DNA from: Streptomyces sp. NBC_00390
GTDB taxonomy: Bacteria > Actinomycetota > Actinomycetes > Streptomycetales > Streptomycetaceae
NCBI RefSeq assembly: GCF_036057275.1
Contig: NZ_CP107945.1
Location: forward strand, 2,170,001-2,234,000
Length of the DNA: 64,000 nucleotides
Reading direction: 5' to 3'
The notes under the pieces were generated by a model. That model was not told the DNA's origin and made no database searches. It worked only from the letters and a program-made list of their open reading frames with translations. Both the position numbers and the translations under genes were made by a program. Shown here in pieces: positions 52,924 through 62,421 of this stretch; position 1 is the first letter of the stretch, and every line of letters starts with the position of its first letter.

Positions 52924-54972
52924 TCAGCTCTTGTTGCTGGGCTCCTTGGCCCGCCGGTCGACGGGACCGCGCCGCACCGAGCCCGGTGCGTTCCAGTCCT
53001 GGCGCTTCCTCGCCCGCTTCTTCGCGACCTCGGAGGACTCCAGCTGGTACGGCACCGAGGTCACCATGATGCCCGGGGTGAACAGCAGACGGCCCTTGAG
53101 GCGAAGGGCGCTCTGGTTGTGCAGCACATGCTCCCACCAGTGGCCGACCACGTACTCGGGGATGATCACGCTGACCGCGTCCCGCGGGCTCTCGCGCCGC
53201 AGCCCCTTCACGTACTCGATGATCGGCCGGGTGATCTCGCGGTAGGGCGAGTCGAGGATCTTGAGCGGCACATTGATGCCGCGTCGTTCCCACTCCGCCT
53301 TGAGTGCCTTGGTGTCGGCCGGGTCGACGTTGATGCTGAGGGCCTCGAGCTTGTCGGAGCGCATCAGCTGCGCGTAGGCGAGGGCGCGCAGGGTCGGCCG
53401 GTGGACCTTGGAGACCAGGACGATGGAGTGGACCCGGGAGGGGCGCACCGTGTCGTCGGTCGGCTGATCGGGGGCGGCGATCTCCTCCGCGACGCGGTCG
53501 TAGTGCCTGCGGATGGCGGACATCGTCCCGTAGAAGATCACCATGCCGAGCAGGGCGACCCAGGCGCCGTGCGTGAACTTGGTGACCAGGACGACCACCA
53601 GCACCAGTCCGGTGAAGAAGGCGCCGAAGGTGTTGATCGCGCGGGAGCGGATCATGTGACGCCGCTTGGCCGGGTCGCGCTCGGACCGCAGATGGCGGTT
53701 CCAGTGCCGGACCATGCCGGTCTGGCTGAGCGTGAAGGAGACGAAGACGCCGACGATGTAGAGCTGGATCAGCTTGGTCGAGTCGGCGCCGTAGATCCAG
53801 ACCAGCAGGATGGCCGCTCCGGCCAGCAGCACGATGCCGTTGGAGAACGCGAGCCGGTCACCGCGGGTGTGCAGCTGGCGCGGCAGGTAGCGGTCCTGGG
53901 CAAGGATCGAACCGAGCAGCGGGAATCCGTTGTACGCGGTGTTGGCGGCGAGGAACAGAACGAGCGCGGTGGCCGCGGCGAGCACGACGAAGAAGAAGGT
54001 GCCGTCACCGAAGACCGCGGCCGCGACCTGGGAGATCACCGGGTCCTGGACATAGCCCGAGCCGACCGGTTCGCCGTTGCTCAGCAGATCGTGCGCGGGG
54101 TTCTCGGCCATCTTCACGTCGGTGGCCATGGCCAGGCCGATGATGCCGCAGAACATGGTGACCGCCAGCGCGCCCATGAGCAGCAGCGTCGTCGCCGCGT
54201 TCTTGCTCTTGGGCTTGCGGAAGGCGGGGACGCCGTTGCTGATGGCCTCGACTCCGGTCAGCGCCGCACAGCCGGAGGAGAAGGCGCGCAGCAGCAGGAA
54301 GACCAGCGCGAAACCGGCGAGGCCCTGTTGCTCGGGCTTGATCTCGAAGTCGGCGGTCGGGGCCTGCATGGTGTCGTCGAGGACGAGTCCCTTGAACGCG
54401 CCCCACGCGATCATCGTGAAGACGCCGACGACGAAGACATAGGTCGGGATGGCGAAGAGCTTGCCCGACTCCTTCACGCCGCGCAGGTTCATCAGCGTGA
54501 GCAGCACGATGATGACGATGGCGCTGAGCACCTTGTGCTCGACGACGAAGGGGACGGCCGAGCCCAGGTTCTCCACGCCGGAGGAGATCGACACGGCGAC
54601 GGTGAGGACGTAGTCGACGAGGAGTGCGCTGGCGACGGTGAGGCCCGCCCTCGGCCCGAGGTTGGTGTTCGCGACCTCGTAGTCGCCGCCGCCGCTCGGG
54701 TAGGCATGCACGTTCTGCCGGTAGGAGGCGACCACGGTGAACATCAGGACCACGACCGCGACGGCGATCCAGGGGCTGAAGTGGTAGGCCGACACGCCCG
54801 CGATGGACAGGACCAGGAGCACTTCGCCCGGCGCGTAGGCCACTGAGGAGAGCGGGTCGGAGGCGAAGACGGGGAGTGCGATGCGCTTCGGGAGGAGTGT
54901 TTCCCCCAGCTTGTCGCTCCGCAGGGCCCGGCCGATCAGGATCCGTTTGGGCAGGTCGGTCAGTTTGGACAC
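52924..54972 (-). CDS. APC-superfamily permease, KimA-like potassium importer
   Basis: 682 aa. About 12 membrane segments follow an N-terminal DPLSSVAYAPGEVLLVLSIA motif; the C-terminal 200 residues form a soluble domain (VRPSRVHSIVLVSKVHRPTL; LSINVDPADTKALKAEWERR). This layout matches the KimA/KUP-like proton-coupled potassium importers, some regulated by c-di-AMP. TrkA-type genes are divergent and KdpDE is nearby, which supports potassium as substrate. The GTG at 54972 lacks a ribosome-binding site, but TACGAT (54985-54980) ends seven bases upstream, so the mRNA is probably leaderless. Confidence 0.88.
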   Translation of the reverse strand: MSKLTDLPKRILIGRALRSDKLGETLLPKRIALPVFASDPLSSVAYAPGEVLLVLSIAGVSAYHFSPWIAVAVVVLMFTVVASYRQNVHAYPSGGGDYEVANTNLGPRAGLTVASALLVDYVLTVAVSISSGVENLGSAVPFVVEHKVLSAIVIIVLLTLMNLRGVKESGKLFAIPTYVFVVGVFTMIAWGAFKGLVLDDTMQAPTADFEIKPEQQGLAGFALVFLLLRAFSSGCAALTGVEAISNGVPAFRKPKSKNAATTLLLMGALAVTMFCGIIGLAMATDVKMAENPAHDLLSNGEPVGSGYVQDPVISQVAAAVFGDGTFFFVVLAAATALVLFLAANTAYNGFPLLGSILAQDRYLPRQLHTRGDRLAFSNGIVLLAGAAILLVWIYGADSTKLIQLYIVGVFVSFTLSQTGMVRHWNRHLRSERDPAKRRHMIRSRAINTFGAFFTGLVLVVVLVTKFTHGAWVALLGMVIFYGTMSAIRRHYDRVAEEIAAPDQPTDDTVRPSRVHSIVLVSKVHRPTLRALAYAQLMRSDKLEALSINVDPADTKALKAEWERRGINVPLKILDSPYREITRPIIEYVKGLRRESPRDAVSVIIPEYVVGHWWEHVLHNQSALRLKGRLLFTPGIMVTSVPYQLESSEVAKKRARKRQDWNAPGSVRRGPVDRRAKEPSNKS

Positions 54973-55213
54973 GGAGAGGATCGTAAGCGTTCGATATGAG
55001 CGGCGCCCATCCACCACCCGCTCCTGCACCAAATCTCCGGCGACGTCCGGTCCCGGCCACTGGTGAATCGCCCCTTTCATGGAACCAGGCCCGCCCGGCA
55101 GGAGGTCCATGAGGTGACCGCGCGTGTGTAGCCTCAGCCGTGGTCTGAGACCCTGTAGAGCCTTGACACCGAGCCACAGAGCACTGTGAACACCGACAGC
55201 CGGAAGGACGGTC

Positions 55214-55882
55214 GTGCACATCGTCATCATGGGATGCGGGCGAGTGGGATCCGCTCTCGCGCAGACCCTGGAGCAGCAGGGGCACACGGTCGCCGTCGTC
55301 GACCAGGACCCCACGGCCTTCCGTCGCTTGGGGTCCGGATTCGGCGGCCGCCGGGTCACCGGAGTCGGCTTCGACCAGGACACCCTGCGTGAGGCGGGGA
55401 TCGAGGACGCAGGCGCGTTCGCCGCGGTCAGCAGCGGCGACAACTCGAACATCATCGCCGCCCGGGTGGCGCGCGAGATGTTCGGCATCGAGAACGTCGC
55501 GGCCCGTATCTACGACCCCCGGCGCGCCGAGGTCTACCAGCGCCTGGGGATCCCGACGGTCGCCACGGTCCGCTGGACCGCCGACCAGATGCTGCGCCGG
55601 CTGCTGCCCTCCGGCGCGGAGCCGCTGTGGCGCGATCCGAGCGGCGCGGTGCAGCTGGCCGAGGTGCACACCTCCACGGCCTGGATCGGTCACAAGGTGA
55701 GCAGGCTGCAGGACGAGACGGGTGTGCGCGTCGCGTTTCTCACCCGGCTGGGCGAAGCCGTACTGCCGTCGTCGCAGACCGTGCTTCAGGAGGGCGATCT
55801 CGTCCACGTGATGATGCGCACCGACGAGATCGCGAAGGTCGAGGAGGCCTTCGCCGAGGGTCCTGAGGAGGGCGGTCACTGA
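55214..55882 (+). CDS. TrkA-family potassium uptake regulatory subunit, first of pair
   Basis: 222 aa. N-terminal RCK Rossmann motif MHIVIMGCGRVGSALAQTLE with the acidic end of strand 2 (VVDQDP), binding NAD/NADH; C-terminal RCK_C (TGVRVAFLTRLGEAVLPSSQ; LQEGDLVHVMM). GTG start after GGAAGGACGG. It is divergent from the KimA-like permease and overlaps the second TrkA gene by one base. Together they would gate a potassium transporter. Confidence 0.92.
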   Translation: MHIVIMGCGRVGSALAQTLEQQGHTVAVVDQDPTAFRRLGSGFGGRRVTGVGFDQDTLREAGIEDAGAFAAVSSGDNSNIIAARVAREMFGIENVAARIYDPRRAEVYQRLGIPTVATVRWTADQMLRRLLPSGAEPLWRDPSGAVQLAEVHTSTAWIGHKVSRLQDETGVRVAFLTRLGEAVLPSSQTVLQEGDLVHVMMRTDEIAKVEEAFAEGPEEGGH

Positions 55883-56562
55883 TGCGGGTCGCTATTGCGG
55901 GCGCCGGCGCGGTGGGCCGTTCCATCGCGGGTGAGCTGCTGGAGAACGGGCACGAGGTGCTCCTGATCGACAAGGCTCCGACCGCCATCTCGGTGGAGCG
56001 GGTGCCGCAGGCCGAGTGGCTGCTGGCCGACGCCTGCGAGATCACGTCGCTGGACGAGGCGGCGCTGCAGCGCTGCAACGTGGTGATCGCGGCAACCGGC
56101 GACGACAAGGTCAACCTGGTCGTCTCGCTGCTCGCGAAGACCGAGTACGGGGTGCCGCGGGTGGTCGCGCGCGTCAACAACCCGAAGAACGAGTGGCTGT
56201 TCAACGAGTCGTGGGGCGTCGACGTGGCGGTGTCCACGCCACGCCTGATGTCGGCCCTGGTCGAGGAGGCGGTGAGCGTCGGCGACCTGGTCCGGCTGCT
56301 GCGCTTCAGCCACGGCGACGCGAACCTCGTCGAGCTGACGCTGCCGCCGGAGTCGGCGCTGGCGGGGACGCGCGTGGGCGATGTGGCCTGGCCCGAGGAC
56401 ACCTCGCTGGTGACGATCATCCGTGGCTCGCGGGTCCTGACACCGGGCCCCGAGGAGTCGCTGGAGGCGGGTGACGAGCTGCTGTTCGTGGCCGCGCAGG
56501 CGCGCGAGGAGCAGCTGGAGGATCTGCTCTCGGTCCGCCGCGAGGACTCGGCGACGAGCTGA
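55882..56562 (+). CDS. TrkA-family potassium uptake regulatory subunit, second of pair
   Basis: 226 aa. RCK_N domain (RVAIAGAGAVGRSIAGELLE; LLIDKAP) and RCK_C (SALAGTRVGDVAWPEDTSLV; LEAGDELLFVA). The ATG shares a base with the first gene's stop (TGATG). The two proteins are similar but not duplicates, like CeoB/CeoC of mycobacteria. A strong terminator follows. Confidence 0.92.
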   Translation: MRVAIAGAGAVGRSIAGELLENGHEVLLIDKAPTAISVERVPQAEWLLADACEITSLDEAALQRCNVVIAATGDDKVNLVVSLLAKTEYGVPRVVARVNNPKNEWLFNESWGVDVAVSTPRLMSALVEEAVSVGDLVRLLRFSHGDANLVELTLPPESALAGTRVGDVAWPEDTSLVTIIRGSRVLTPGPEESLEAGDELLFVAAQAREEQLEDLLSVRREDSATS

Positions 56563-56597
56563 CGCCCGCGCGCGCTGCGCAGCAGCGGGAGGTGGGA

Positions 56598-56640
56598 CAC
56601 GGAAGGGCCCGGAACCGTACCGGTTCCGGGCCCTTCCGTG
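56598..56640. terminator. Bidirectional terminator with perfect 20-bp stem
   Basis: Left arm 56598-56617 (begins CACGGAAGGGCCCGGAACCG) and right arm 56621-56640 pair perfectly around a 3-nt TAC loop. It lies between the convergent trkA-type and DUF3159 genes and ends both. Confidence 0.92.
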
Positions 56641-56653
56641 TGCGGTCTGCGAA

Positions 56654-57397
56654 CTACGCTTCGTGCCGCTGCGCCGCGGCCTCGTTGCGGGCCGCCTCTT
56701 CCGCGCGTTCCTTCGCCTCCATCTCGGCGAAGACGTCGATCGGCGGCGGGGCCTTCGCGAGGAACACCCACGTCAGATACACCGCGAGCAGGAACGGCGG
56801 GATCTTCAGCGTCACCAGCACCCAGCCCAGCTGGGCCGTGTCGGCCCACCAGTAGAGCGGGAAGAGGATCGCGCACTTGGCCAGCAGGATCAGGCCCCAG
56901 GCCCAGCTCGCCTTGGCGTACGCCTTCTTGCGGCCGGGGTTGCGGGTCCGCCAGGAGAGGTTCTCCTTGAAGACCGGGCCGAGCATCAGGCCGATCAGCG
57001 GTACGCCCGCGAGCGTCGTGATGATGTACGCCAGCGCCAGGCCGAGCGTGTACAGCATGCCCGGCAGATAGAAGTCCTTGGCGTTGCCGGTCATCATCGC
57101 GAACACGACACCGAAGGCCACTCCGAAGACGCCGCTGAAGGCGTGCTTGACGGTGTCCTTGCGGATCAGCCGGACGGCGACGAGCAACAGGGCCAGGACC
57201 AGGGCGGAGATCGCCGAGAGGTGCAGGTCCTTGTTGATCGTGAAGATCGTGACGAAGAGCAGTCCCGGCAGGACCGTCTCCACCATGCCGCGCACGCCGC
57301 CGAACGCCTCGAACAGCGCGGCCTCCGTGACGGCTTTGGCGTCGGCGTCGTGCTGCTGGTCGGTCGTCGTGGGGGTCGGCTTGTCGACTGACGTCAC
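56654..57397 (-). CDS. DUF3159 membrane protein
   Basis: 247 aa. About six membrane segments (VETVLPGLLFVTIFTI; ISALVLALLLVAVRLI; FSGVFGVAFGVVFAMMTG; YTLGLALAYIITTLAGVPLI; GLILLAKCAILFPLYWW; IPPFLLAVYLTWVFLA) with charged cytoplasmic ends define this actinobacterial family of unknown function. The GTG start lies three bases after the OB-fold gene's stop, so the two form one operon; the OB-fold partner is a constant neighbour in actinobacteria as far as I recall. Confidence 0.9.
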   Translation of the reverse strand: MTSVDKPTPTTTDQQHDADAKAVTEAALFEAFGGVRGMVETVLPGLLFVTIFTINKDLHLSAISALVLALLLVAVRLIRKDTVKHAFSGVFGVAFGVVFAMMTGNAKDFYLPGMLYTLGLALAYIITTLAGVPLIGLMLGPVFKENLSWRTRNPGRKKAYAKASWAWGLILLAKCAILFPLYWWADTAQLGWVLVTLKIPPFLLAVYLTWVFLAKAPPPIDVFAEMEAKERAEEAARNEAAAQRHEA

Positions 57398-57400
57398 CGG

Positions 57401-57826
57401 CTACTCCTGTCCGAGTGGTCGGAGTTCGTATTTGGGATTGAACAGCACCCGGCGACCGTGGCTCATGGATATCCGGCCGGAAGCGATCATTCTGCGGCCC
57501 GGCTCGATGCCCACGATGGAGCGGCGGCCCAGCCAGACGACATCCAGCGGGGCCGAGCCGTCGAAGAGCTCCGCCTCCAGTGCGGGCACGCCGGCCCGCG
57601 GACGCAGGGTGACCGTGCGCAAGGTACCAGTGACCCTGACGATCTGGCGGTCACCGCATTCGGAGATGCGGGTGCACCCCGATGCCTGGGCGTCCTCCTG
57701 CAGCTCCTCGGACTCGAGGTCCTGCTGGGAGCTGGAGAGCCGGTCGAGCATGCGGCGGAAACGGCCGGCCGGCTTCGCCGCCTTGGTTTCCTTCGACGCC
57801 TTCTCGGAAGGGGGTACAGCGCTCAT
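57401..57826 (-). CDS. OB-fold nucleic-acid-binding domain protein
   Basis: 141 aa. After a charged N-terminus, the C-terminal half (DRQIVRVTGTLRTVTLRPRA; LEAELFDGSAPLDVVWLGRR; RMIASGRISMSHGRRVLFNP) is a five-strand OB-fold like that of tRNA anticodon-binding and RecG wedge domains. There is one Cys pair (SGCTRISECG). The role is unknown. It is directly followed by the DUF3159 gene. Confidence 0.9.
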   Translation of the reverse strand: MSAVPPSEKASKETKAAKPAGRFRRMLDRLSSSQQDLESEELQEDAQASGCTRISECGDRQIVRVTGTLRTVTLRPRAGVPALEAELFDGSAPLDVVWLGRRSIVGIEPGRRMIASGRISMSHGRRVLFNPKYELRPLGQE

Positions 57827-57859
57827 ACAGAAAGCGTACCGGCCTCCACCAGGGCCGTA

Positions 57860-58591
57860 TCAACGTTCGAAGCGGTATCCCATGCCGGGCTCGGTGACGA
57901 AGTGCCGCGGGTGCGACGGGTCGGCCTCGAGCTTGCGGCGCAGCTGGGCCATGTAGACCCTCAGATAGTTGGTCTCGGTGCCGTACGAGGGACCCCACAC
58001 CTCCTGGAGCAGCTGCTTCTGGCTGACCAGCCGCCCGGTGTTGCGCACCAGGACCTCGAGCAGATGCCACTCCGTCGGGGTGAGGCGGACATCCCGCCCG
58101 TCCCGTTGCACCTTCTTCGCTGCGAGGTCGACGGTGAAGTCGTCCGTCTCGACCATGACGACATCCTCCTCGCTGCCGCCCGGCTCCGCCCTGCGTACGG
58201 CGGCCCGCAGCCGCGCAAGCAGCTCGTCCATCCCGAAGGGCTTGGTGACGTAGTCGTCGGCTCCGGCGTCCAGCGCCTCGACCTTCTCGTCGGAGGAGTG
58301 GCGTGCGGAGAGCACCAGGATCGGCACCCGGGTCCAGCCGCGCAGCCCCTTGATCACCTCGATGCCGTCCATGTCCGGGAGGCCGAGGTCGAGGACGACG
58401 ACGTCGGGGTGACGGGCCGCGGCGAGCTCCAGCGCGCCGGCACCGTCGGATGCCGCATCCACCTCGTACTTGCGCGCCTTCAGATTGATCACGAGGGCGC
58501 GTACGATCTGCGGCTCGTCGTCGACCACGAGCACCCGGGTCATGACCGGCCTGCCTTTCTGCCCTGTGGGCTCTTCTGTCGCTGTGGTCAT
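57860..58591 (-). CDS. kdpE: Response regulator KdpE
   Basis: 243 aa. Receiver domain with VLVVDDEPQI acidic pair, phospho-acceptor Asp in DVVVLDLGLPDMDG and Lys in DYVTKPF; OmpR-type winged helix at the C-terminus (LTPTEWHLLEVLVRNTGRLV; TNYLRVYMAQLRRKLE). It normally activates kdpFABC under low potassium or osmotic stress, but no kdpFABC is in the window. The ATG at 58591 overlaps the kdpD stop (ATGA); MTRVLVVDD at 58543 is an alternative start. Confidence 0.94.
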   Translation of the reverse strand: MTTATEEPTGQKGRPVMTRVLVVDDEPQIVRALVINLKARKYEVDAASDGAGALELAAARHPDVVVLDLGLPDMDGIEVIKGLRGWTRVPILVLSARHSSDEKVEALDAGADDYVTKPFGMDELLARLRAAVRRAEPGGSEEDVVMVETDDFTVDLAAKKVQRDGRDVRLTPTEWHLLEVLVRNTGRLVSQKQLLQEVWGPSYGTETNYLRVYMAQLRRKLEADPSHPRHFVTEPGMGYRFER

Positions 58592-61131
58592 GAGGTGACC
58601 TGGGTGGGAAGGCCGGCACCGGGGGCCATGTGGCCCTGTGCCGCTCTGAGAGTAAGAACCATGGTCATCCCACCGCCGGGGGTGTCCTCGGCGGTGAGCG
58701 TGCCGCCCATGGCTTCCACGAAGCCACGCGCGACCGCGAGGCCGAGGCCGACCCCGGCTCCGCGCGGGGCATCACCGTAGCGCTGGAAGGGCTCGAAGAT
58801 CCGTTCCTTGGCGTCGTCCGGCACACCGGTGCCCCGGTCGGCGACGCGCAGTTCGACGCGCTCACCGAGCGCGCTGGCGGCAACGGTGACGGGGGTGCCG
58901 TCGGGGCTGTACTTGACGGCGTTCTCCACGATGTTCGCGACGGCGCGTTCGAGCAGTCCGCGGTCGACCGCCACCATGGGCAACGTTTCGGGGATGTCCA
59001 GTTCGACGCTGTCGGGCGGGACGGAGACGAGGGCCATGGGCACCACCTCGTCGACGTCGGTCTCGCGGATCAGCGGGGTGACGGTGCCGGTCTGCAGCCG
59101 GGACATGTCGAGGAGGTTGCCGACCAGATGGTCGAGCCGGTCGGCGCCCTCCTCGATCCCTTCGAGGAGCTCGGCCTGGTCCTCGTCGGACCATTCGATG
59201 TCTCCGGAGCGCAGGGAGGTGACGGCGGCCTTGATCGCGGCGAGCGGGGTGCGCAGATCGTGGCTGACCGCGGCCAGCAGGGCGGTACGTATGCGGTTGC
59301 CCTCGGCGAGCCGCCGGGCCCGCTCCGCCTCATCGACCAGCCGCTGCCGGTCCAGTACGACGGCGGCCTGGGCGGCGAAGGCGGCCAGCACCCGGCGGTC
59401 CTCGGCGGGCAGGACGCGGCCGGACAGGGCCAGCGCCATCCGGTCGCCGACCGGCATGTCCACATCCGCGTCGTCGGGCCGCAGCGCCGGGGCGGGACCG
59501 ACGCTCGCGGTGCGTGTCCACGGTTCGACCTCGCTGGTGCGCTCGAGCAGCGCCACGGACTCCATCGCGAAGGTCTCGCGGACCCGTTCCAGCAGCGCGT
59601 CGAGTGCCGTCTCCCCGCGCAGCACGCTGCCGGCGAGGAAGGAAAGGATCTCCGACTCGGCACGCAGCCGGGCCGCCTGATGGGTCCGGCGCGCCGCCAG
59701 GTCCACGACGGAGGCCACGGCGACCGCCACCGCGAAGAAGATCACGATGGCCACGAGGTTCCGTGGCTCGGCGACGTCCAGGGTGTGGACGGGCGGCGTG
59801 AAGTAGTAGTTCAGCAGCAGCGAGCCTGCGGCGGCGGAGGCGAGGGCGGGCAGCAGTCCGCCGATCAGGGCGGAGACCACCGTGAGGAAGAGGAAGAGCA
59901 GGACGTCGTTGGCGAGCCCGGGGCTGTTCTCCATGCCAGCGAGCAGCAGGGTCAGCAGTACAGGGCCGCCGACGGCGACGAGCCAGCCGGCGATGATGCG
60001 GGAGCGCCCGAGGCGGGCGCCGCGGGCGACGGGCAGTCCGCGCCCCTTGCCCGCGTGGGCGTGGGTGACGATGTGGACGTCGAGATCCGGGCCGGACCGG
60101 GCGGCGACCGTGGCGCTGACGCCGGGGCCGAGGATGTACTGCCACGTCTTGCGGCGGCTGGCGCCGAGGAGGATCTGGGTCGCGTTGACACCGCGCGCGA
60201 ACTCCATCAGCGCGGAGGGCACGTCGTCGCCTATGACGTGGTGGAAGGTGCCGCCGAGGTCCTCGACGAGGGTGCGCTGGACCGCGAGTTCCTTGGGCGA
60301 CGCCGAGGTCAGTCCGTCGCTGCGGGCGATGTAGACGGCGAGGATCTCGCTGCCGGAGCCCTTGGCGGCGACGCGGGCTGCGCGTCGGATGAGCGTGCGG
60401 CCCTCGGGGCCACCGGTGAGGCCGACGACTATGCGTTCGCGGGCCTGCCAGGTGGAGTCGATGTTGTGCTCGCCTCGGTACTGCTGGAGGTACTCGTCGA
60501 CCCGGTCGGCAAGCCAGAGCAGGGCCAGCTCCCGGAGCGCGGTGAGGTTCCCCGGCCGGAAGTAGTTCGACAGGGCCGCGTCGACCTTCTCGGCCGTGTA
60601 GATGTTGCCGTGGGCCATACGCCGGCGCAGCGCCTGAGGCGACATGTCGACGAGTTCCAGCTGGTCGGCCCGGCGGACCACCTCGTCGCGGACCGTCTCC
60701 CGCTGCCGTACACCGGTGATCGACTCGACGACGTCGCCGAGTGACTCCAGATGCTGGATGTTGACGGTGGACACGACGTCGATACCGGCCGCGAGCAGCT
60801 CCTCGACGTCCTGCCACCGCTTGGCGTTGCGGGATCCGGGGACATTCGTGTGGGCGAGTTCGTCGACCAGGGCGACGGCGGGCGCCCGTTCGAGGACGGC
60901 GTCCACGTCCATCTCGGTGAAGGTGCCGCCCCGGTAGCTGAGCTCCCGCCTCGGGACATGCTCCAGGCCGTGCAGCAGCACCTCGGTGCGGGACCTGCCG
61001 TGATGCTCCACGAAGGCCACGACGCAGTCCGTGCCGCGCTCCACGCGCCGGTGCGCCTCGGAGAGCATGGCGTACGTCTTGCCGACGCCCGGGGCTGCAC
61101 CGAGGTAGATCCGAAGCTTGCCGCGTCCCAT
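58588..61131 (-). CDS. kdpD: Osmosensitive potassium sensor kinase KdpD
   Basis: 847 aa. KdpD N-terminal domain with Walker A GAAPGVGKTYAML and DELAHTNVPGSRN; a universal-stress-like domain (RIVVGLTGGPEGRTLIRRAA); four membrane segments of the DUF4118 type (LLTLLLAGM; LFLFLTVVSALIGG; LNYYFTPPVHTLD); a GAF-like region; and the kinase core with H-box AAVSHDLRTPLAAIKA, N-box VENAVKYSP and G-boxes DRGTGVPDD and GLGLAVARG. All key residues are present. ATG at 61131; upstream frame is not coding-like. Confidence 0.95.
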   Translation of the reverse strand: MGRGKLRIYLGAAPGVGKTYAMLSEAHRRVERGTDCVVAFVEHHGRSRTEVLLHGLEHVPRRELSYRGGTFTEMDVDAVLERAPAVALVDELAHTNVPGSRNAKRWQDVEELLAAGIDVVSTVNIQHLESLGDVVESITGVRQRETVRDEVVRRADQLELVDMSPQALRRRMAHGNIYTAEKVDAALSNYFRPGNLTALRELALLWLADRVDEYLQQYRGEHNIDSTWQARERIVVGLTGGPEGRTLIRRAARVAAKGSGSEILAVYIARSDGLTSASPKELAVQRTLVEDLGGTFHHVIGDDVPSALMEFARGVNATQILLGASRRKTWQYILGPGVSATVAARSGPDLDVHIVTHAHAGKGRGLPVARGARLGRSRIIAGWLVAVGGPVLLTLLLAGMENSPGLANDVLLFLFLTVVSALIGGLLPALASAAAGSLLLNYYFTPPVHTLDVAEPRNLVAIVIFFAVAVAVASVVDLAARRTHQAARLRAESEILSFLAGSVLRGETALDALLERVRETFAMESVALLERTSEVEPWTRTASVGPAPALRPDDADVDMPVGDRMALALSGRVLPAEDRRVLAAFAAQAAVVLDRQRLVDEAERARRLAEGNRIRTALLAAVSHDLRTPLAAIKAAVTSLRSGDIEWSDEDQAELLEGIEEGADRLDHLVGNLLDMSRLQTGTVTPLIRETDVDEVVPMALVSVPPDSVELDIPETLPMVAVDRGLLERAVANIVENAVKYSPDGTPVTVAASALGERVELRVADRGTGVPDDAKERIFEPFQRYGDAPRGAGVGLGLAVARGFVEAMGGTLTAEDTPGGGMTMVLTLRAAQGHMAPGAGLPTQVTS

Positions 61132-61536
61132 GTCCTCATTGTCTTTCGGCCGCTGCGCCGCGCCTGCCGTGCGCCTGCTGTGCGCGTCCGCTCCGCGCAG
61201 CGTCGACCATACGTCCGAGCGACGGGGCAAATCGGATGGTGCGGCCCTCCAGGGTGCGTATTGACGCGATTCTGATGGCATCGCGGCGGCGCGAGGAGGC
61301 ACAGGCGCGCCCGGCTCGCCGCGGTCCTGCATGCGCTGTACGTGATTCTCAACGAGGGGTACGCAAGCAGCGTGGGGCCTGGTCTGCAGCGGTCCGAGCT
61401 CTCGAGGGAGGCGGTCCGGCCGGCCCGTGCCCTGCACGAGCTCGATCCGCGCGGCCCGCCCGTCCGCGGCCCGAGAAGCGTGAGCAGTGGCCGCCGGGCG
61501 CCGACGCGCAGGGACCCGGTCCGCCCGGGGGACCCG
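61132..61536. other. Intergenic region upstream of kdpD
   Basis: About 400 bp without a convincing gene on either strand. It separates the ABC ATPase gene from kdpD on the same strand and should contain the kdpDE promoter. I could not assign boxes. Confidence 0.45.
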
Positions 61537-62283
61537 TCAGAGCTCGGTGATCTCACCGTCGTTCACCTCGAGCACCCGGTCCGCCAGGTCCAGGAGCTGG
61601 GCGTCGTGGGTGGCGACCAGGGCGGTGACGCCCTCGCTGCGGACCACCGCGCGCAGCAGTTCCATCACCGCAAGGCCTGTCTCGGCGTCCAGCTGGCCGG
61701 TCGGCTCGTCCGCGATCAGCAGGGCCGGCCGGTTGGCGAGCGCCCGCGCGATCGCGACGCGCTGCTGCTGGCCGCCGGAGAGCTCGCCCGGGCGCTGTGC
61801 CGCGTGGTCGGCGAGGCCGACCAGGGCGAGCAGCAGCTCGACACGCTCCTCACGCTCGCGGGGGTCGGTCTTGCGCAGCCGCATCGGCACGCCCACGTTC
61901 TCGGCTGCCGTGAGGATCGGGATCAGCCCGAAGGACTGGAAGATGAAGCCGATCCGGTCCCGGCGCAGCTCCAGGAGTCCGTTCTCGCCGAGGCCGGACA
62001 GCTCGGTGCCGTCGATGGTGATGCGGCCCCGGTCCGGGGAGTCCAGCCCGCCGACCAGATTGAGCAGCGTGGTCTTGCCGGAGCCCGACCGGCCCTTGAG
62101 GGCGACCAGCTCACCGCGCGGGATGTCGAACGAGACCCCGCGCAGGGCGTGCACGGCCGCTGCCCCGGTGCCGTACGAACGGTGCACGTTCTCGACCCGG
62201 ACCATCGGCGCACCGGCCGGGTCGTCGGCGACGGCGGTGCCGGTGTGTGTGCTGCCCCCGGTGTGCGTGTTTCCCTCGGTCAT
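61537..62283 (-). CDS. ABC transporter ATP-binding protein, LolD/MacB type
   Basis: 248 aa. Walker A GRSGSGKTT, Q-loop FIFQSFGLIPILTAAENV, signature LSGGQQQR, Walker B ALLIADEPTGQLD and H-loop ATHD are complete. This subgroup usually pairs with FtsX-like permeases that move lipids or peptides or act mechanically. No permease gene is adjacent within the window, so the partner must be encoded elsewhere. The 25-residue His/Thr/Gly-rich N-terminus is unusual; a later start at MVRVENVHRSYG is possible. Confidence 0.92.
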   Translation of the reverse strand: MTEGNTHTGGSTHTGTAVADDPAGAPMVRVENVHRSYGTGAAAVHALRGVSFDIPRGELVALKGRSGSGKTTLLNLVGGLDSPDRGRITIDGTELSGLGENGLLELRRDRIGFIFQSFGLIPILTAAENVGVPMRLRKTDPREREERVELLLALVGLADHAAQRPGELSGGQQQRVAIARALANRPALLIADEPTGQLDAETGLAVMELLRAVVRSEGVTALVATHDAQLLDLADRVLEVNDGEITEL

Positions 62284-62371
62284 CAGCAGGTCCCCCGTAC
62301 CCAGGTGATCGGTCCGGCACAGTATGTGCAGAGGCCACGCGACCGGGCAACGGCCGTGCGTACAAAGACGG

Positions 62372-62405
62372 GTGGGCCGTACCCCTGGCGAGGAGTACGG
62401 CCCAC
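62372..62405 (-). terminator. Hairpin after the DUF3710 gene
   Basis: 11-bp perfect inverted repeat (GTGGGCCGTAC 62372-62382; complement 62395-62405) with a 12-nt loop, 17 bp downstream of the stop of the DUF3710 gene on the minus strand. Confidence 0.75.
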
Positions 62406-62421
62406 ATGCCTTGAGGAACGG

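Noticed and set aside
51097..54846. 1249-codon plus-strand frame opposite the methyltransferase and permease genes
   Set aside because: It spans two well-identified minus-strand genes and has no recognisable domain, so it is a shadow.
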